A stretch of DNA of 35,578 bases, from positions 1 to 35,578 of the forward strand of contig SHZD01000040.1 in assembly GCA_009692465.1 (NCBI GenBank), read 5' to 3'. How positions within the stretch are numbered: position 1 is the first letter of the stretch; each line of letters opens with the position of its first letter. The position numbers and the translations under genes were made by a program. The notes beneath the pieces are model-generated. The model had not been told where the DNA came from. It saw only the letters and a program-made list of their open reading frames with translations, and ran no database searches. Source of the DNA: Myxococcales bacterium (GTDB taxonomy: Bacteria > Myxococcota_A > UBA9042). This document shows, in pieces, positions 24,582 to 32,338 of this stretch.

Positions 24582-26678
24582 CTACTCGTAGATGAGGACC
24601 CAGCTCGCCATGTCGATGTCGCCGCCAAAACCGCCGCTGGCCGCGTCGAAAGGTACGGGTTTGTAGGGTTTTTCGGCGAGCATTCCTTTGTAGCTGATGG
24701 TCACCGCTTTGCCGACAGGGGCCTGGCCGCTAATATCCCAAGTTGTGACGGGCACTTCATATCCGGGGCACCAGCCGCCGCGCCCCAACGTCCATGTGCC
24801 AAACTGATTGGGAACCACCCCGAAATCAATCTGTTTTGCACAGCCGTAATTATCGCCAACATAGGGCTGGGCGCGCACGTATTCTTTGCCGTTGACGGTA
24901 AAATGGTGAGTGTGGTTGCAAAATTCCGCGCAGTTGGCGGTGTCTTTGCCAAATCCGTGGCCGCTGACGTCGAGCACCAGTTCCACGCGCTTGGCGGTCG
25001 CTGGGATCTCGACCTGTTTGGGCTGGTACTTGTCGTTGTACTTTTCGCCAAAGCCACCGCCTTCAAATAACGGTACAATCTGCGACGGCGCGCCGCCTTT
25101 GCCCTTGGAAAGAAGGCGAAATTTCAACGTCGTCGTGTACGGATAGGCGCCATTGAACTGCAAACGCACCGTGCCGCCCTGATTGAGGTAATACAGTGCC
25201 CGCGACGCATCGGTGATCCAGCGGCCCTCGCGGTGGTAGGTGGTGATCCAGCGCTGAATGCGCGCAACGCTCTGGCACTGGCACGCCGAAAAACCGGTCT
25301 TGCCCGGGTCGCCATCCTTGGGCACCACTTTGTATTCGCAGACTTTTTTGCGCTGAACTTGGTCCTGACGCGGCGTAATACAGGTGCAGGGCAGGGTGTC
25401 GGCCGCAATCGTCACCGTCGCCTGCACCGCTGGCTGGCACGCCTTGTCGGCATCGGCGTTGACCGGCTCCAGCGGGCGCTCGGCCACCCGCAGGTCGGAT
25501 TTGTAGTCCCACTCAAAGCAGTTTTTCTGGTCGTGGTTTTTGCATTGTTGGGACAAGTCGATTTCCAAGGTGTCGTACTTGGCCATTTCGGCCTTGTCTG
25601 GCAATTGGAGATCAATCGTTTCGCCGCCGGTCGGTTTAGCCTCCAGCAACGTCAGGATTTTAACGTCTTTTTCGGGGTAGTCCGCGGCCTGCTTCCACTC
25701 GAAGTTGAAATACCGCGCCTCCCACGCCACATGCTGCAACAGCGGCTTGGGATTGCCAACAATCGACAACAATCCGATTTGACGCAGTTTTTGATAGCGA
25801 TCGATGGAAAAGCTGCCCGGCAAGGACTTGGTCGTGTAGGCACCCAGCCAGCCGCCCAGCGTTTCCTTGTCTTTGAGCGGGTCATTGGGGCCCGGTGCTC
25901 GCATCGTCGCGTAATGCAAGCGCTTCATCCATTGGCCGCGCAGTTTGGGCGCCATCCCACCGAGCACGATATTGAGTTTGTCGCGCATGGCCTTGATGTG
26001 AGCGGCGCTGTCGTCTTTAGTGTCGCTGTCCTTGTAACCAATGAAGAAATAATGCACGTTGGCGGGTGACCAGTCGAGCATCTGCTTTAGGTCGTTCTTG
26101 GTGGCGCCGTACCACAGCATGTCCAGATAATCTTTGCCGTCTTGCGTCTTGTACCAACCGCGGCCCATGAACACGAACACGTAGCTGCTGTGGCCGTCGT
26201 ACTGTTGCGAAAAGATCCACTCGCCTTTGTCGGTGGGGATAGCGAAATCGCCGGCCAATTCCTTCCACGCAAAGGTGTTCTTGGCGCCAAAGTCAAAATC
26301 GCGCAGCGCTGGCTTAGCAGGCTCGGCAGCGGTGGCGCAGGCGATGAATTCTTCGCAGTCGGAGTAGTTCTGAAGGCACTCTTTGACAGCAGGACCCAAG
26401 GCCGCGTCGTCACAACCTTTTTCGCAATCCGTGACCGCAAATGCCTCGCCGCACACGGCAAAATTGCCGCACGCTTGGACACAGGCTGGACTCGGCCCCG
26501 TCGCGGCGTCCGCAACTGTTTCGTTGGTGACCTCAGAACCGGAGTCAGGTTGCTCGGTGTCTGCAACTGTGACCTCCGCGGCGCTGCTTAGGTCGGAACC
26601 TGCGGTGGCTACGGCCGGCGGTTTCGATTCACCGCAAGTAGATAAAACAAGACATAATCCAGCTAGCAATCGACGCAC
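24582..26678 (-). CDS. Peptide-N-glycosidase F-like lipoprotein
   Basis: This is a 698-aa protein. GTG 26678 is the best start because GGAGG sits 5 bp before it and the product begins RRLLAGLCLVLSTC, a lipoprotein signal with lipobox LSTC. A linker and a small cysteine domain follow (ACGNFAVCGEAF, CEKGCDDAA). The middle has strand-rich sequence with CITPRQDQVQRK. Residues of about 534-698 carry the PNGase F C-terminal domain: VELVLDVSGHGFG, NCAEFCNHTHHFTVNGKEY, FGTWTLGRGGWCPGYEVPV. In known members this double jelly-roll fold removes N-glycans from proteins. I cannot map the catalytic Asp and Glu residues here, so activity is uncertain. It sits 25 bp after the lamin-tail lipoprotein gene. Confidence 0.87.
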   Translation of the reverse strand: MRRLLAGLCLVLSTCGESKPPAVATAGSDLSSAAEVTVADTEQPDSGSEVTNETVADAATGPSPACVQACGNFAVCGEAFAVTDCEKGCDDAALGPAVKECLQNYSDCEEFIACATAAEPAKPALRDFDFGAKNTFAWKELAGDFAIPTDKGEWIFSQQYDGHSSYVFVFMGRGWYKTQDGKDYLDMLWYGATKNDLKQMLDWSPANVHYFFIGYKDSDTKDDSAAHIKAMRDKLNIVLGGMAPKLRGQWMKRLHYATMRAPGPNDPLKDKETLGGWLGAYTTKSLPGSFSIDRYQKLRQIGLLSIVGNPKPLLQHVAWEARYFNFEWKQAADYPEKDVKILTLLEAKPTGGETIDLQLPDKAEMAKYDTLEIDLSQQCKNHDQKNCFEWDYKSDLRVAERPLEPVNADADKACQPAVQATVTIAADTLPCTCITPRQDQVQRKKVCEYKVVPKDGDPGKTGFSACQCQSVARIQRWITTYHREGRWITDASRALYYLNQGGTVRLQFNGAYPYTTTLKFRLLSKGKGGAPSQIVPLFEGGGFGEKYNDKYQPKQVEIPATAKRVELVLDVSGHGFGKDTANCAEFCNHTHHFTVNGKEYVRAQPYVGDNYGCAKQIDFGVVPNQFGTWTLGRGGWCPGYEVPVTTWDISGQAPVGKAVTISYKGMLAEKPYKPVPFDAASGGFGGDIDMASWVLIYE

Positions 26679-26703
26679 TGAGGCCTCCGCCATGTTGCAG
26701 GTT

Positions 26704-29700
26704 CTACGGACAGGTACTATTGGTCTTGGCCGGTGTGCCAAAATCGCCCAAGGAACCATAGGCTTGCTTGCCAAGGCACCAGTTGCCGCTGTTGTTCTGA
26801 CTGGCCATGTCGAGCTTGCCAGCGGCAAGTTGATAGCTTTTGCCCGCCGTGGCCTTGGGGTAGGTTACTTTGGCGATGATGCCCGTCTTGCACAGGGTGT
26901 CGATGCTTAAGCACACGAATTCGCCCGTGTTGACCAGCGCGATTCCCTGTGTCGAATAGCCGTAAACGTAGTCGGGCGTCGGTCCGCCGGTGCCACCAGG
27001 CGCATTGAGCGCCGCAAACAGCATGTATTGCCCGGGGTTGATCAAGAACACGCCACCGGTCTTGTCCAAGGCCAGATAATAGTTGCTGTCACCAAATACC
27101 AGCCCTTGCAACGACAAAATTTTGGTGCTGGCATTGAAGATTTCAACCCATTCGTCTTGCTGGTTGGTCGGTGCCGGCATAATTTCGGTAATCAAGATTT
27201 CGCCGGCTTGCGGCAGCGGCGGCTTGTCGTTCTTGCAATTGGAGCAACCGTCGCCGCTGACCGCGTTGCCGTCGTCACATTCTTCGCCCGAATCGACGAT
27301 CTTGTCGCCACAGTTGGGCGCTTTGACGCACTGCGTGCCGGCCGCCCCCGCCATGCACCAGTTGCCGGTGCCGCAGCCGGTTTTATCGGGTAACGCCGCG
27401 TGCTTGCAAGCGGTGGATGGGTTGCAACTGTCCGTTGTGCAAGGATTTTTGTCGTCGCAACTGATCAGCGCACCGGCCTTGCACGCCCCGGCTTGGCACA
27501 GGTCGGGACTGGTGCACACCGAACCGTCGCTGTCGCAGCCTTGGCCTTGGAGCGCCGCGCCGTCGTTTTTGCAGGCGCCAGTGGTCTTGTCGCAGCTGTC
27601 GGCGGTGCAAGTGTTGGCGTCGTCACACGATTTGGGCGGCCCGGCTAGGCACACTCCGCCCTTGCAGGTGTCCGGCGCAGTGCAGCCGTTGCTGTCCGCG
27701 TTGCACGGTGCGGCGTTGTTGGCGTGGATGCAACCGACTTTGGGGTCGCAGTTGTCGTCGCTGCACGGGCTGCTGTCGTCGCAGTTCAGCTTGGCGCCGG
27801 CTGCGCATAGGCCGCCCTTGCAAGCGTCGCCGGGCGTGCACAGCGAATTGTCGGCGTCGCAAGCCTTGCCGTCCGTCTGCGCGACCTTGCTACAGGTGCC
27901 CGCTTTGGGGTCGCACAGGCTGAGCGCGCAGGCCGTATCGCCGCTGCCGTCACACTTGACCACGGTGGCTGGGTTGACTTTGCATTCGAAGGCCGGCTTG
28001 GACTTGTCGCAGAACAAGGTGCCATTGCACAAGTTGCCGTCATCCTTACAGTCCGCGGCGCTCTGGCATTGGCAAGTCGGGGCGCCGGCCGCGCAGCCCT
28101 TGTCCTTGCACTGGTCGCCGGTGGTACAGGCGTTGCCGTCGTCGCAGGGCCCGCTGCCCGCGATCGCCATGCATCCCGTCTTGGCATCGCAACTGTCGGT
28201 AGTGCAAGGATTGCCATCGTCGCAGCTCTTGGCTGGTTTGGCGGAACCCACACAAGCGCCCGCCTTGCAGGTGTCGGCGTCGGTGCATGCGTTGCCGTCA
28301 TCGCACGCGGTGGCGTTGGTGAGGTGTTTGCAGCCCACCAGGGCGTCACAAGTGTCTTGGGTACACGGATTGGCGTCGTTACAGTCGATGGTGTTGCCCT
28401 TGCACGCGCCCGCCGCACACAGATCCTTGTCGGTGCATGCGGTGCCGTCGTCGCAACCGCTGCCGTCGGCCTGACTGGTCGTTTTACAGCTGCCATCGGC
28501 CTTGTCGCACGCTACTGTCGCGCATAAGGCTGCCGCCGCACATAGTTTGGGCTTTCCAGGTTGGCACTGGCCTTGCTGGCAGACATCGCCGACGCTGCAC
28601 AAGTCGCCGTCGTCGCAGCCGGCTCCGTTGTCTTCGGTCGCGGTGCACCCGCTGGCCGCATTGCATGCGTCCAGCGTGCATGGATTGGCGTCGTCGCACT
28701 TTTTCGCGTTACCGATCGAGCACTTACCTGCCTTGCATGCGTCGCTCTCCGTGCATGCGTTGCCGTCAGCGTCGCAGCCGCCTTCGGTCGGACTGTGCGC
28801 GCACAGCAGGGCAGCGACGTCGCAGCTGTCAGCCGTGCACGCGTTGCTGTCGTCGCACGCCGCCTCGTCGGTGGCGCCGTCGCAGTCGTCGTCTTTACCG
28901 TTGCAGGTTTCTTTGGCGGCGACGGCGGTACAGGTCGACAAGCCGACTGCGGTGCATTGGCGCACGCCACCGCATACCCCAAGTTCGGCGCCTTCTGGGC
29001 TTTTGGCAATCGCGCTGCATGATGTACCCAGCGCCGCGGCGATCGCCGATTTGGAGCACGCGCAGTCCTTGGCCTTGCCGTCTTTAGTCGGCATCGGCAT
29101 GCACTGCTTGGCCTCTTTGCCGGTCACGCTCTTGACGGTGTCGCAGGTGTAGTTCGCGGGGCAATCCGCGTCCTTTTCGCACGCAGCGCCACAAAAATGC
29201 CCCAGCGTGCCCCGATCGACGCACAAGGCTTTGCCGACGCCAGCACTGCTACAATCCGTGTCGGCATCGCACGGATTGCACAACACAGGCCATTGGGGAA
29301 GACACAAGTACACGATATCAGTGGTGCCTTGCGCCACGCATTGCCAACCCGACGGGCAGCTGTCGGTGCAGATGGCGCTGCACAGTTTGCCGTAGTTGGG
29401 CGTATCGACGCACTGGCCGCTGTCGCACTCGCCGTTGTTTTCGCAGGCGCAGCCGGCGGTTCCAGGCGTTTTGCACACCCATGCCGCGGTGCCGGTGCCG
29501 GCGTCCTTGGGTGTGGTGTCGGTGGCATCGGTTGGTGGTTGGGTGGCTACGCCTTCGCCGACCGCGTCGCCTTGACCGGTTGTCTGGTCTTGGGCCTGAC
29601 CGCCTTGATCGGCGCTCGTGTCGAGTTTGGGCTGGAAAAACACATCCGTACTTAAGGTGGTGTTTGCAGCTACCGGTGCGGGTGCGGCCTGCTCGGCGCA

Positions 29701-29772
29701 ACTTGCGACCAAGAGTGCCAACGCGATTGCCAGACCCGTTCGCGTGAAGCGTTTGCTACCAATTGCAGCCAT
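26704..29772 (-). CDS. Giant cysteine-rich lipoprotein with MopE motif, CxDGNxCT repeats and lamin-tail domain
   Basis: This is a protein of about 1022 aa. The ATG at 29772 opens a lipoprotein signal (TGLAIALALLVASC, lipobox VASC). An Asp/Gln/Thr-rich linker is followed by paired-cysteine modules (CACENNGECDSGQC, NPCDADTDCSS). The motif CNGKDDDCDGATDEA is MopE-like. About 17 repeats of C-D-D-G/A-N-x-C-T-x-D-x-C, with K-A/G-G-x-C between them, make up the middle. Near residue 840, CGDKIVDSGEECDDGN with GDGCSNC fits the DUF4215 pattern. Residues of about 856-1000 are a lamin-tail domain (ILITEIMPAPTNQQDEWVEI, INPGQYMLF), often found on secreted bacterial proteins. It is probably a long, metal-braced surface stalk, and it is the first gene of the PNGase F operon. 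Confidence 0.88.
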   Translation of the reverse strand: MAAIGSKRFTRTGLAIALALLVASCAEQAAPAPVAANTTLSTDVFFQPKLDTSADQGGQAQDQTTGQGDAVGEGVATQPPTDATDTTPKDAGTGTAAWVCKTPGTAGCACENNGECDSGQCVDTPNYGKLCSAICTDSCPSGWQCVAQGTTDIVYLCLPQWPVLCNPCDADTDCSSAGVGKALCVDRGTLGHFCGAACEKDADCPANYTCDTVKSVTGKEAKQCMPMPTKDGKAKDCACSKSAIAAALGTSCSAIAKSPEGAELGVCGGVRQCTAVGLSTCTAVAAKETCNGKDDDCDGATDEAACDDSNACTADSCDVAALLCAHSPTEGGCDADGNACTESDACKAGKCSIGNAKKCDDANPCTLDACNAASGCTATEDNGAGCDDGDLCSVGDVCQQGQCQPGKPKLCAAAALCATVACDKADGSCKTTSQADGSGCDDGTACTDKDLCAAGACKGNTIDCNDANPCTQDTCDALVGCKHLTNATACDDGNACTDADTCKAGACVGSAKPAKSCDDGNPCTTDSCDAKTGCMAIAGSGPCDDGNACTTGDQCKDKGCAAGAPTCQCQSAADCKDDGNLCNGTLFCDKSKPAFECKVNPATVVKCDGSGDTACALSLCDPKAGTCSKVAQTDGKACDADNSLCTPGDACKGGLCAAGAKLNCDDSSPCSDDNCDPKVGCIHANNAAPCNADSNGCTAPDTCKGGVCLAGPPKSCDDANTCTADSCDKTTGACKNDGAALQGQGCDSDGSVCTSPDLCQAGACKAGALISCDDKNPCTTDSCNPSTACKHAALPDKTGCGTGNWCMAGAAGTQCVKAPNCGDKIVDSGEECDDGNAVSGDGCSNCKNDKPPLPQAGEILITEIMPAPTNQQDEWVEIFNASTKILSLQGLVFGDSNYYLALDKTGGVFLINPGQYMLFAALNAPGGTGGPTPDYVYGYSTQGIALVNTGEFVCLSIDTLCKTGIIAKVTYPKATAGKSYQLAAGKLDMASQNNSGNWCLGKQAYGSLGDFGTPAKTNSTCP

Positions 29773-30030
29773 AACAGGGGTCACCGCGTCGCCGCGGATC
29801 GCGGCCCAACGAACGGCAGGATACAGCGTTTTCGAGCGACGTGCCATGAATGCGCGCGGCGCGAACTGCGCAAACAGGCATTTAGATCAGTACACAGTGA
29901 CTTCACAACATACTAAAACTCTTAACGAAAATCGTTCGACGTCGCAAGATCCCACCTTGGCCATGCTGGACCTGGACCGCCAATCTGCGCATGCTTGCCA
30001 GGGCCTTCAAATTGAACAGAACCGAAATCC
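29773..30030. promoter_or_regulatory. Divergent intergenic region with one transposase-linked repeat
   Basis: This 258-bp gap lies between the lamin-tail lipoprotein (minus) and the thioesterase (plus). It holds one repeat copy at 29885-29919 (GATCAGTACACAGTGACTTC followed by ACAACATACTAAAACT). Both promoters should lie here. No gene is visible. Confidence 0.5.
29885..29919 (+). repeat. Single copy of the transposase-linked repeat
   Basis: GATCAGTACACAGTGACTTC followed by ACAACATAC matches the array copies at 18358-18670 apart from A for G at one position and the AGTGAC variant of the first array copy. It is in the same orientation as the left end of the transposase element. Confidence 0.8.
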
Positions 30031-30795
30031 ATGCAAGCATTCTACATTCAACAACATGGTCACTATGTTGCCACCGAATTGACCCGCGGTCCGTGGAGTG
30101 ACGAAGCGCAACACGGCGGCCCGCCCCTTGCGCTGCTTGGGCGGGAAATCGAGCGCGCAGCAGGTGGCGGTTTTGTCGCACGTTTGACTGCGGAGTTGCT
30201 GCGACCTTTGCCGTTTGGCACCTATGAACTGAGTTGCGAGCTATTGCGGCCTGGGAAGCGAGCGCGGCTATTTCAGGCCCGCCTCTCGCTGAACGGTTCC
30301 GAGTGTGCCCGCGCGACTGCATTGTTGTTGCAGGAGGCGCCGGTCGAACTGCCGCAACCGCCGATTCGGCCGAGGTTGGCCCAACCGGAGGAGTCGCCTG
30401 AGTACAAGTTTTCGTTTTTTAAGGCCCCGATTGGCTATCACACAGCGATGGACTTGCGGGTGGCGGCTGGGGTGTGGGGCTCTGGTCAAATGGCGGCGTG
30501 GTTACGGATGCGCGTGCCACTAGTCGCGGGCGAAGAACCGTCGCCGTTGCAGCGGGTTCTGGTTGCCGCTGATGCTGGCAACGGAGTCTCTGCACCGCTG
30601 CCCGTCGACGAGTTCGTGTTCATCAATCCCGATCTGACGTTGCACCTGCACCGACGCCTAGTCGGCGACTGGGTGGGCTTAGACGGCTTGACCCGGGTCG
30701 AAGGCAACGGCGTAGGCTTAGCGCAGGCGGAGATTTTTGATACCTGCGGGCCGGTGGGCAGGTCCATGCAGAGTTTGCTGGTGTCACGCCGCTAA
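30031..30795 (+). CDS. Thioesterase-superfamily (hot-dog) protein
   Basis: This is a 254-aa protein of the acyl-CoA thioesterase-like group with a double hot-dog fold. The N-terminal block TRGPWSDEAQHGGPPLALLG is the family's signature substrate-binding region, followed by RLTAELLRPLPFGTYELSCEL. The second half repeats the fold: LRMRVPLVAGEEPSPLQRVLVAADAGNG, then FINPDLTLHLHRRLVGDWVGLDG and GVGLAQAEIFD. It probably hydrolyses fatty acyl-CoA in the cytoplasm, with the chain length unknown. The ribosome site is weak. It stands alone, between the repeat-bearing gap and the transposase element. Confidence 0.85.
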   Translation: MQAFYIQQHGHYVATELTRGPWSDEAQHGGPPLALLGREIERAAGGGFVARLTAELLRPLPFGTYELSCELLRPGKRARLFQARLSLNGSECARATALLLQEAPVELPQPPIRPRLAQPEESPEYKFSFFKAPIGYHTAMDLRVAAGVWGSGQMAAWLRMRVPLVAGEEPSPLQRVLVAADAGNGVSAPLPVDEFVFINPDLTLHLHRRLVGDWVGLDGLTRVEGNGVGLAQAEIFDTCGPVGRSMQSLLVSRR

Positions 30796-30841
30796 TTGAA
30801 CCCGCCGACGGCACAGCCTGATCAAGACTTTGATCAGTACG

Positions 30842-30880
30842 TGATCAGTACGCACCCATTTAACAACATACTGAAATATT
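30842..30880 (+). repeat. Left end repeat of the Y1 element
   Basis: GATCAGTACGCACCCATTTA begins this copy, followed by ACAACATACTGAAATATT. Downstream bases (AAATAATGTAGAC) also match the copy inside the transposase frame at 31690, so the relationship extends over about 33 bp. A truncated GATCAGTAC precedes it at 30832-30840. Confidence 0.8.
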
Positions 30881-31011
30881 TAAATAATGTAGACATCGGT
30901 TCAAACCAGCCACCTCGTGGGCGAACTATTTTCGGCTCCAACCGCGGCAAACGCCTCCAGCCTCCGATAACAGGTTTTGCACCCGCCAATTTCGTGCGGG
31001 CCGGAACCGCC

Positions 31012-32244
31012 ATGCGCCAGATACGCTTCCTACCACCGCAATTCCTCGTCGAAGTTTCGCGGCGTACTCTTAACGGCAAGTTCCTGTTTGACCCGGTTGA
31101 AAACCCGCACACCGCCGAAGCTTTTCACGCAATCATCGCTCGCGCCCAGCAGGAGCATGGCGTCAATGTCCACGCCTATTTCGTTATGAGCAATCATTAT
31201 CACGCGTTATACTCATCCCCAAACCTCGATGCCTTGGCTGATTTTCTGCGCGATGTCCACTCCGAAATGGCACGATATTCAAACACTATCCACGAGTTGA
31301 CCGGGCCTGTATTTGCTGGCCGCTGCCACATCAAACCCGTGTTTCCCGACGAAGCGACGACCACCAATCGAATGACGTACATCATGGGCCAAGCCGTCAA
31401 GATCAAAGAAAGTCGCTGGACTATCGAAGACTGGCCGGGTGCCAATACCAACAGGGCGCTAATGTACGGCGACAGGCTGGTTGGCAGGCATTTCGATAAT
31501 GCGCGCAAAATCTTGGAGTCGCGGCGCAAGGGCGGGCCCCAAGCCGACGATGAATATATCTGCCGTCCCGAGGTGGTACTGACCGTTTTGCCTTGTTGGA
31601 AGCACTTACACGTCGACGATCAGCGCGCCCGCTATCAAGCCCTCGCAAAGGCCGCGGCGGAGCGCTTTGGAGAGGATGGAGAGGACGGGGTGACTTCACA
31701 ACATATTGATAGTATTAAAGAATATCGAGACTGTGGGCCAGACTTTCCGATGCCCGCGCCGGCCGGCTCTCCTCCAGCAGCAACGGCCGTCGATGCGAGC
31801 AGTGAAACTTGCCGAGTGCAAGGGCCCATTGAGCAGGACTGCGCGCGTGTTGTTCACGTCGGGGCCGTTGTTGCAGGACAAATCCTGTCTCGCGGTGGCG
31901 ACGAGCATGCTGAATGCGATTCCAACTGCGCGACCTCGCGGACAGCTTGGGGATATCCAAAGGAAATTGAGGCGCGACCCAAGCCGAAAAAGGGCGGCCG
32001 AACCAAGGCACGTTTCGTTCACGCCGCGAACAAACAGGACGAAGCGGCGTTTGACAAGGCCTACCGCGAAGCCCAGACGCAACACCGCGAGGCGCAAGAG
32101 CAACTGAGGAACCAGGCCAAGCTAGCGCTTTCGGGCCAAGCGGCGAAACTCGTGATGTTCCCGCCTTACACGTTTGGTTGTGCGGTGCGTATCGGTGGTT
32201 TGCGCCAAGAATTGGGGCTTGCCGATTCGGCGCTGAATCTCTGA
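31012..32244 (+). CDS. REP-associated tyrosine transposase (Y1/HUH)
   Basis: This is a protein of about 410 aa when started at ATG 31012, where family-like sequence begins (MRQIRFLPPQFLVEVSRRTL). The open frame continues upstream to 30796 but only through the left end repeat. The HUH motif is His62-Tyr-His64 in VMSNHYHALY. The catalytic tyrosine is probably Tyr123 in RMTYIMGQAVK. FLRDVHSEMARY and GPVFAGRCHIKPV are typical of the large RAYT type. Normal C-terminal sequence (KARFVHAANKQDEAAFDKAY) returns near 32005. Residues of about 227-330 look foreign and start with the repeat itself (GVTSQHIDSIKEYRD). The domain is complete, but the C-terminal region appears interrupted, so activity is uncertain. 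Confidence 0.85.
   Translation: MRQIRFLPPQFLVEVSRRTLNGKFLFDPVENPHTAEAFHAIIARAQQEHGVNVHAYFVMSNHYHALYSSPNLDALADFLRDVHSEMARYSNTIHELTGPVFAGRCHIKPVFPDEATTTNRMTYIMGQAVKIKESRWTIEDWPGANTNRALMYGDRLVGRHFDNARKILESRRKGGPQADDEYICRPEVVLTVLPCWKHLHVDDQRARYQALAKAAAERFGEDGEDGVTSQHIDSIKEYRDCGPDFPMPAPAGSPPAATAVDASSETCRVQGPIEQDCARVVHVGAVVAGQILSRGGDEHAECDSNCATSRTAWGYPKEIEARPKPKKGGRTKARFVHAANKQDEAAFDKAYREAQTQHREAQEQLRNQAKLALSGQAAKLVMFPPYTFGCAVRIGGLRQELGLADSALNL
31690..31723 (+). repeat. Repeat copy inside the transposase reading frame
   Basis: GTGACTTCACAACATATTGA followed by TAGTATTAAAGAAT lies within the coding sequence and is read as GVTSQHIDSIKEY. It matches the dispersed repeat core and, beyond it, the left-end flank at 30861-30893. 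It lacks the GATCAGTAC start. It appears to mark an insertion in the C-terminal third of the gene. Confidence 0.7.
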
Positions 32245-32284
32245 TTCGTCAGTTCAGAAATCGCGGGGTCCACGCGAAAAAGTA

Positions 32285-32324
32285 GTTTAATTATGTAATG
32301 TTGTGAAATGGGTGTGTACTGATC
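32285..32324 (-). repeat. Right end repeat of the Y1 element
   Basis: On the minus strand this reads GATCAGTACACACCCATTTC, then ACAACATTACATAATTAAAC. It is inverted relative to the left end. It ends only 5 bp before the GGAGG ribosome site of the TPR-CHAT gene. Confidence 0.8.
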
Positions 32325-32338
32325 GAACCGGAGGCCTG

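Larger units (their letters stand above)
30832..32324 (+). mobile_element. Y1 (REP-associated) transposase element with inverted end repeats
   Basis: The left end is GATCAGTACGCACCCATTTA followed by ACAACATAC (30842-30870, with an extra GATCAGTAC at 30832). The right end, read on the minus strand from 32324, is GATCAGTACACACCCATTTC followed by ACAACAT. The ends are thus inverted copies and share the CACCCATTT variant that the dispersed copies lack. Between them lies one Y1/HUH transposase gene. The layout is that of a REP-associated transposase unit or an IS200/IS605-like element, though single-strand IS200/IS605 ends are hairpins rather than true inverted repeats. Confidence 0.75.

Noticed and set aside
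27083-28474. 463-codon open frame opposite the lamin-tail lipoprotein
   Set aside because: For the same reason: Leu/Ser/Gln/His-rich low-complexity translation mirrors the cysteine repeats on the other strand.
11339-29772. MYXO-CTERM or other C-terminal sorting tails on the surface proteins
   Set aside because: None of the C-termini shows a hydrophobic helix plus basic cluster. Anchoring appears to be by N-terminal lipoboxes.
30796-31011. N-terminal extension of the transposase from 30796
   Set aside because: It translates the left end repeat and has no similarity to RAYT N-termini. MRQIRF at 31012 fits the family start.
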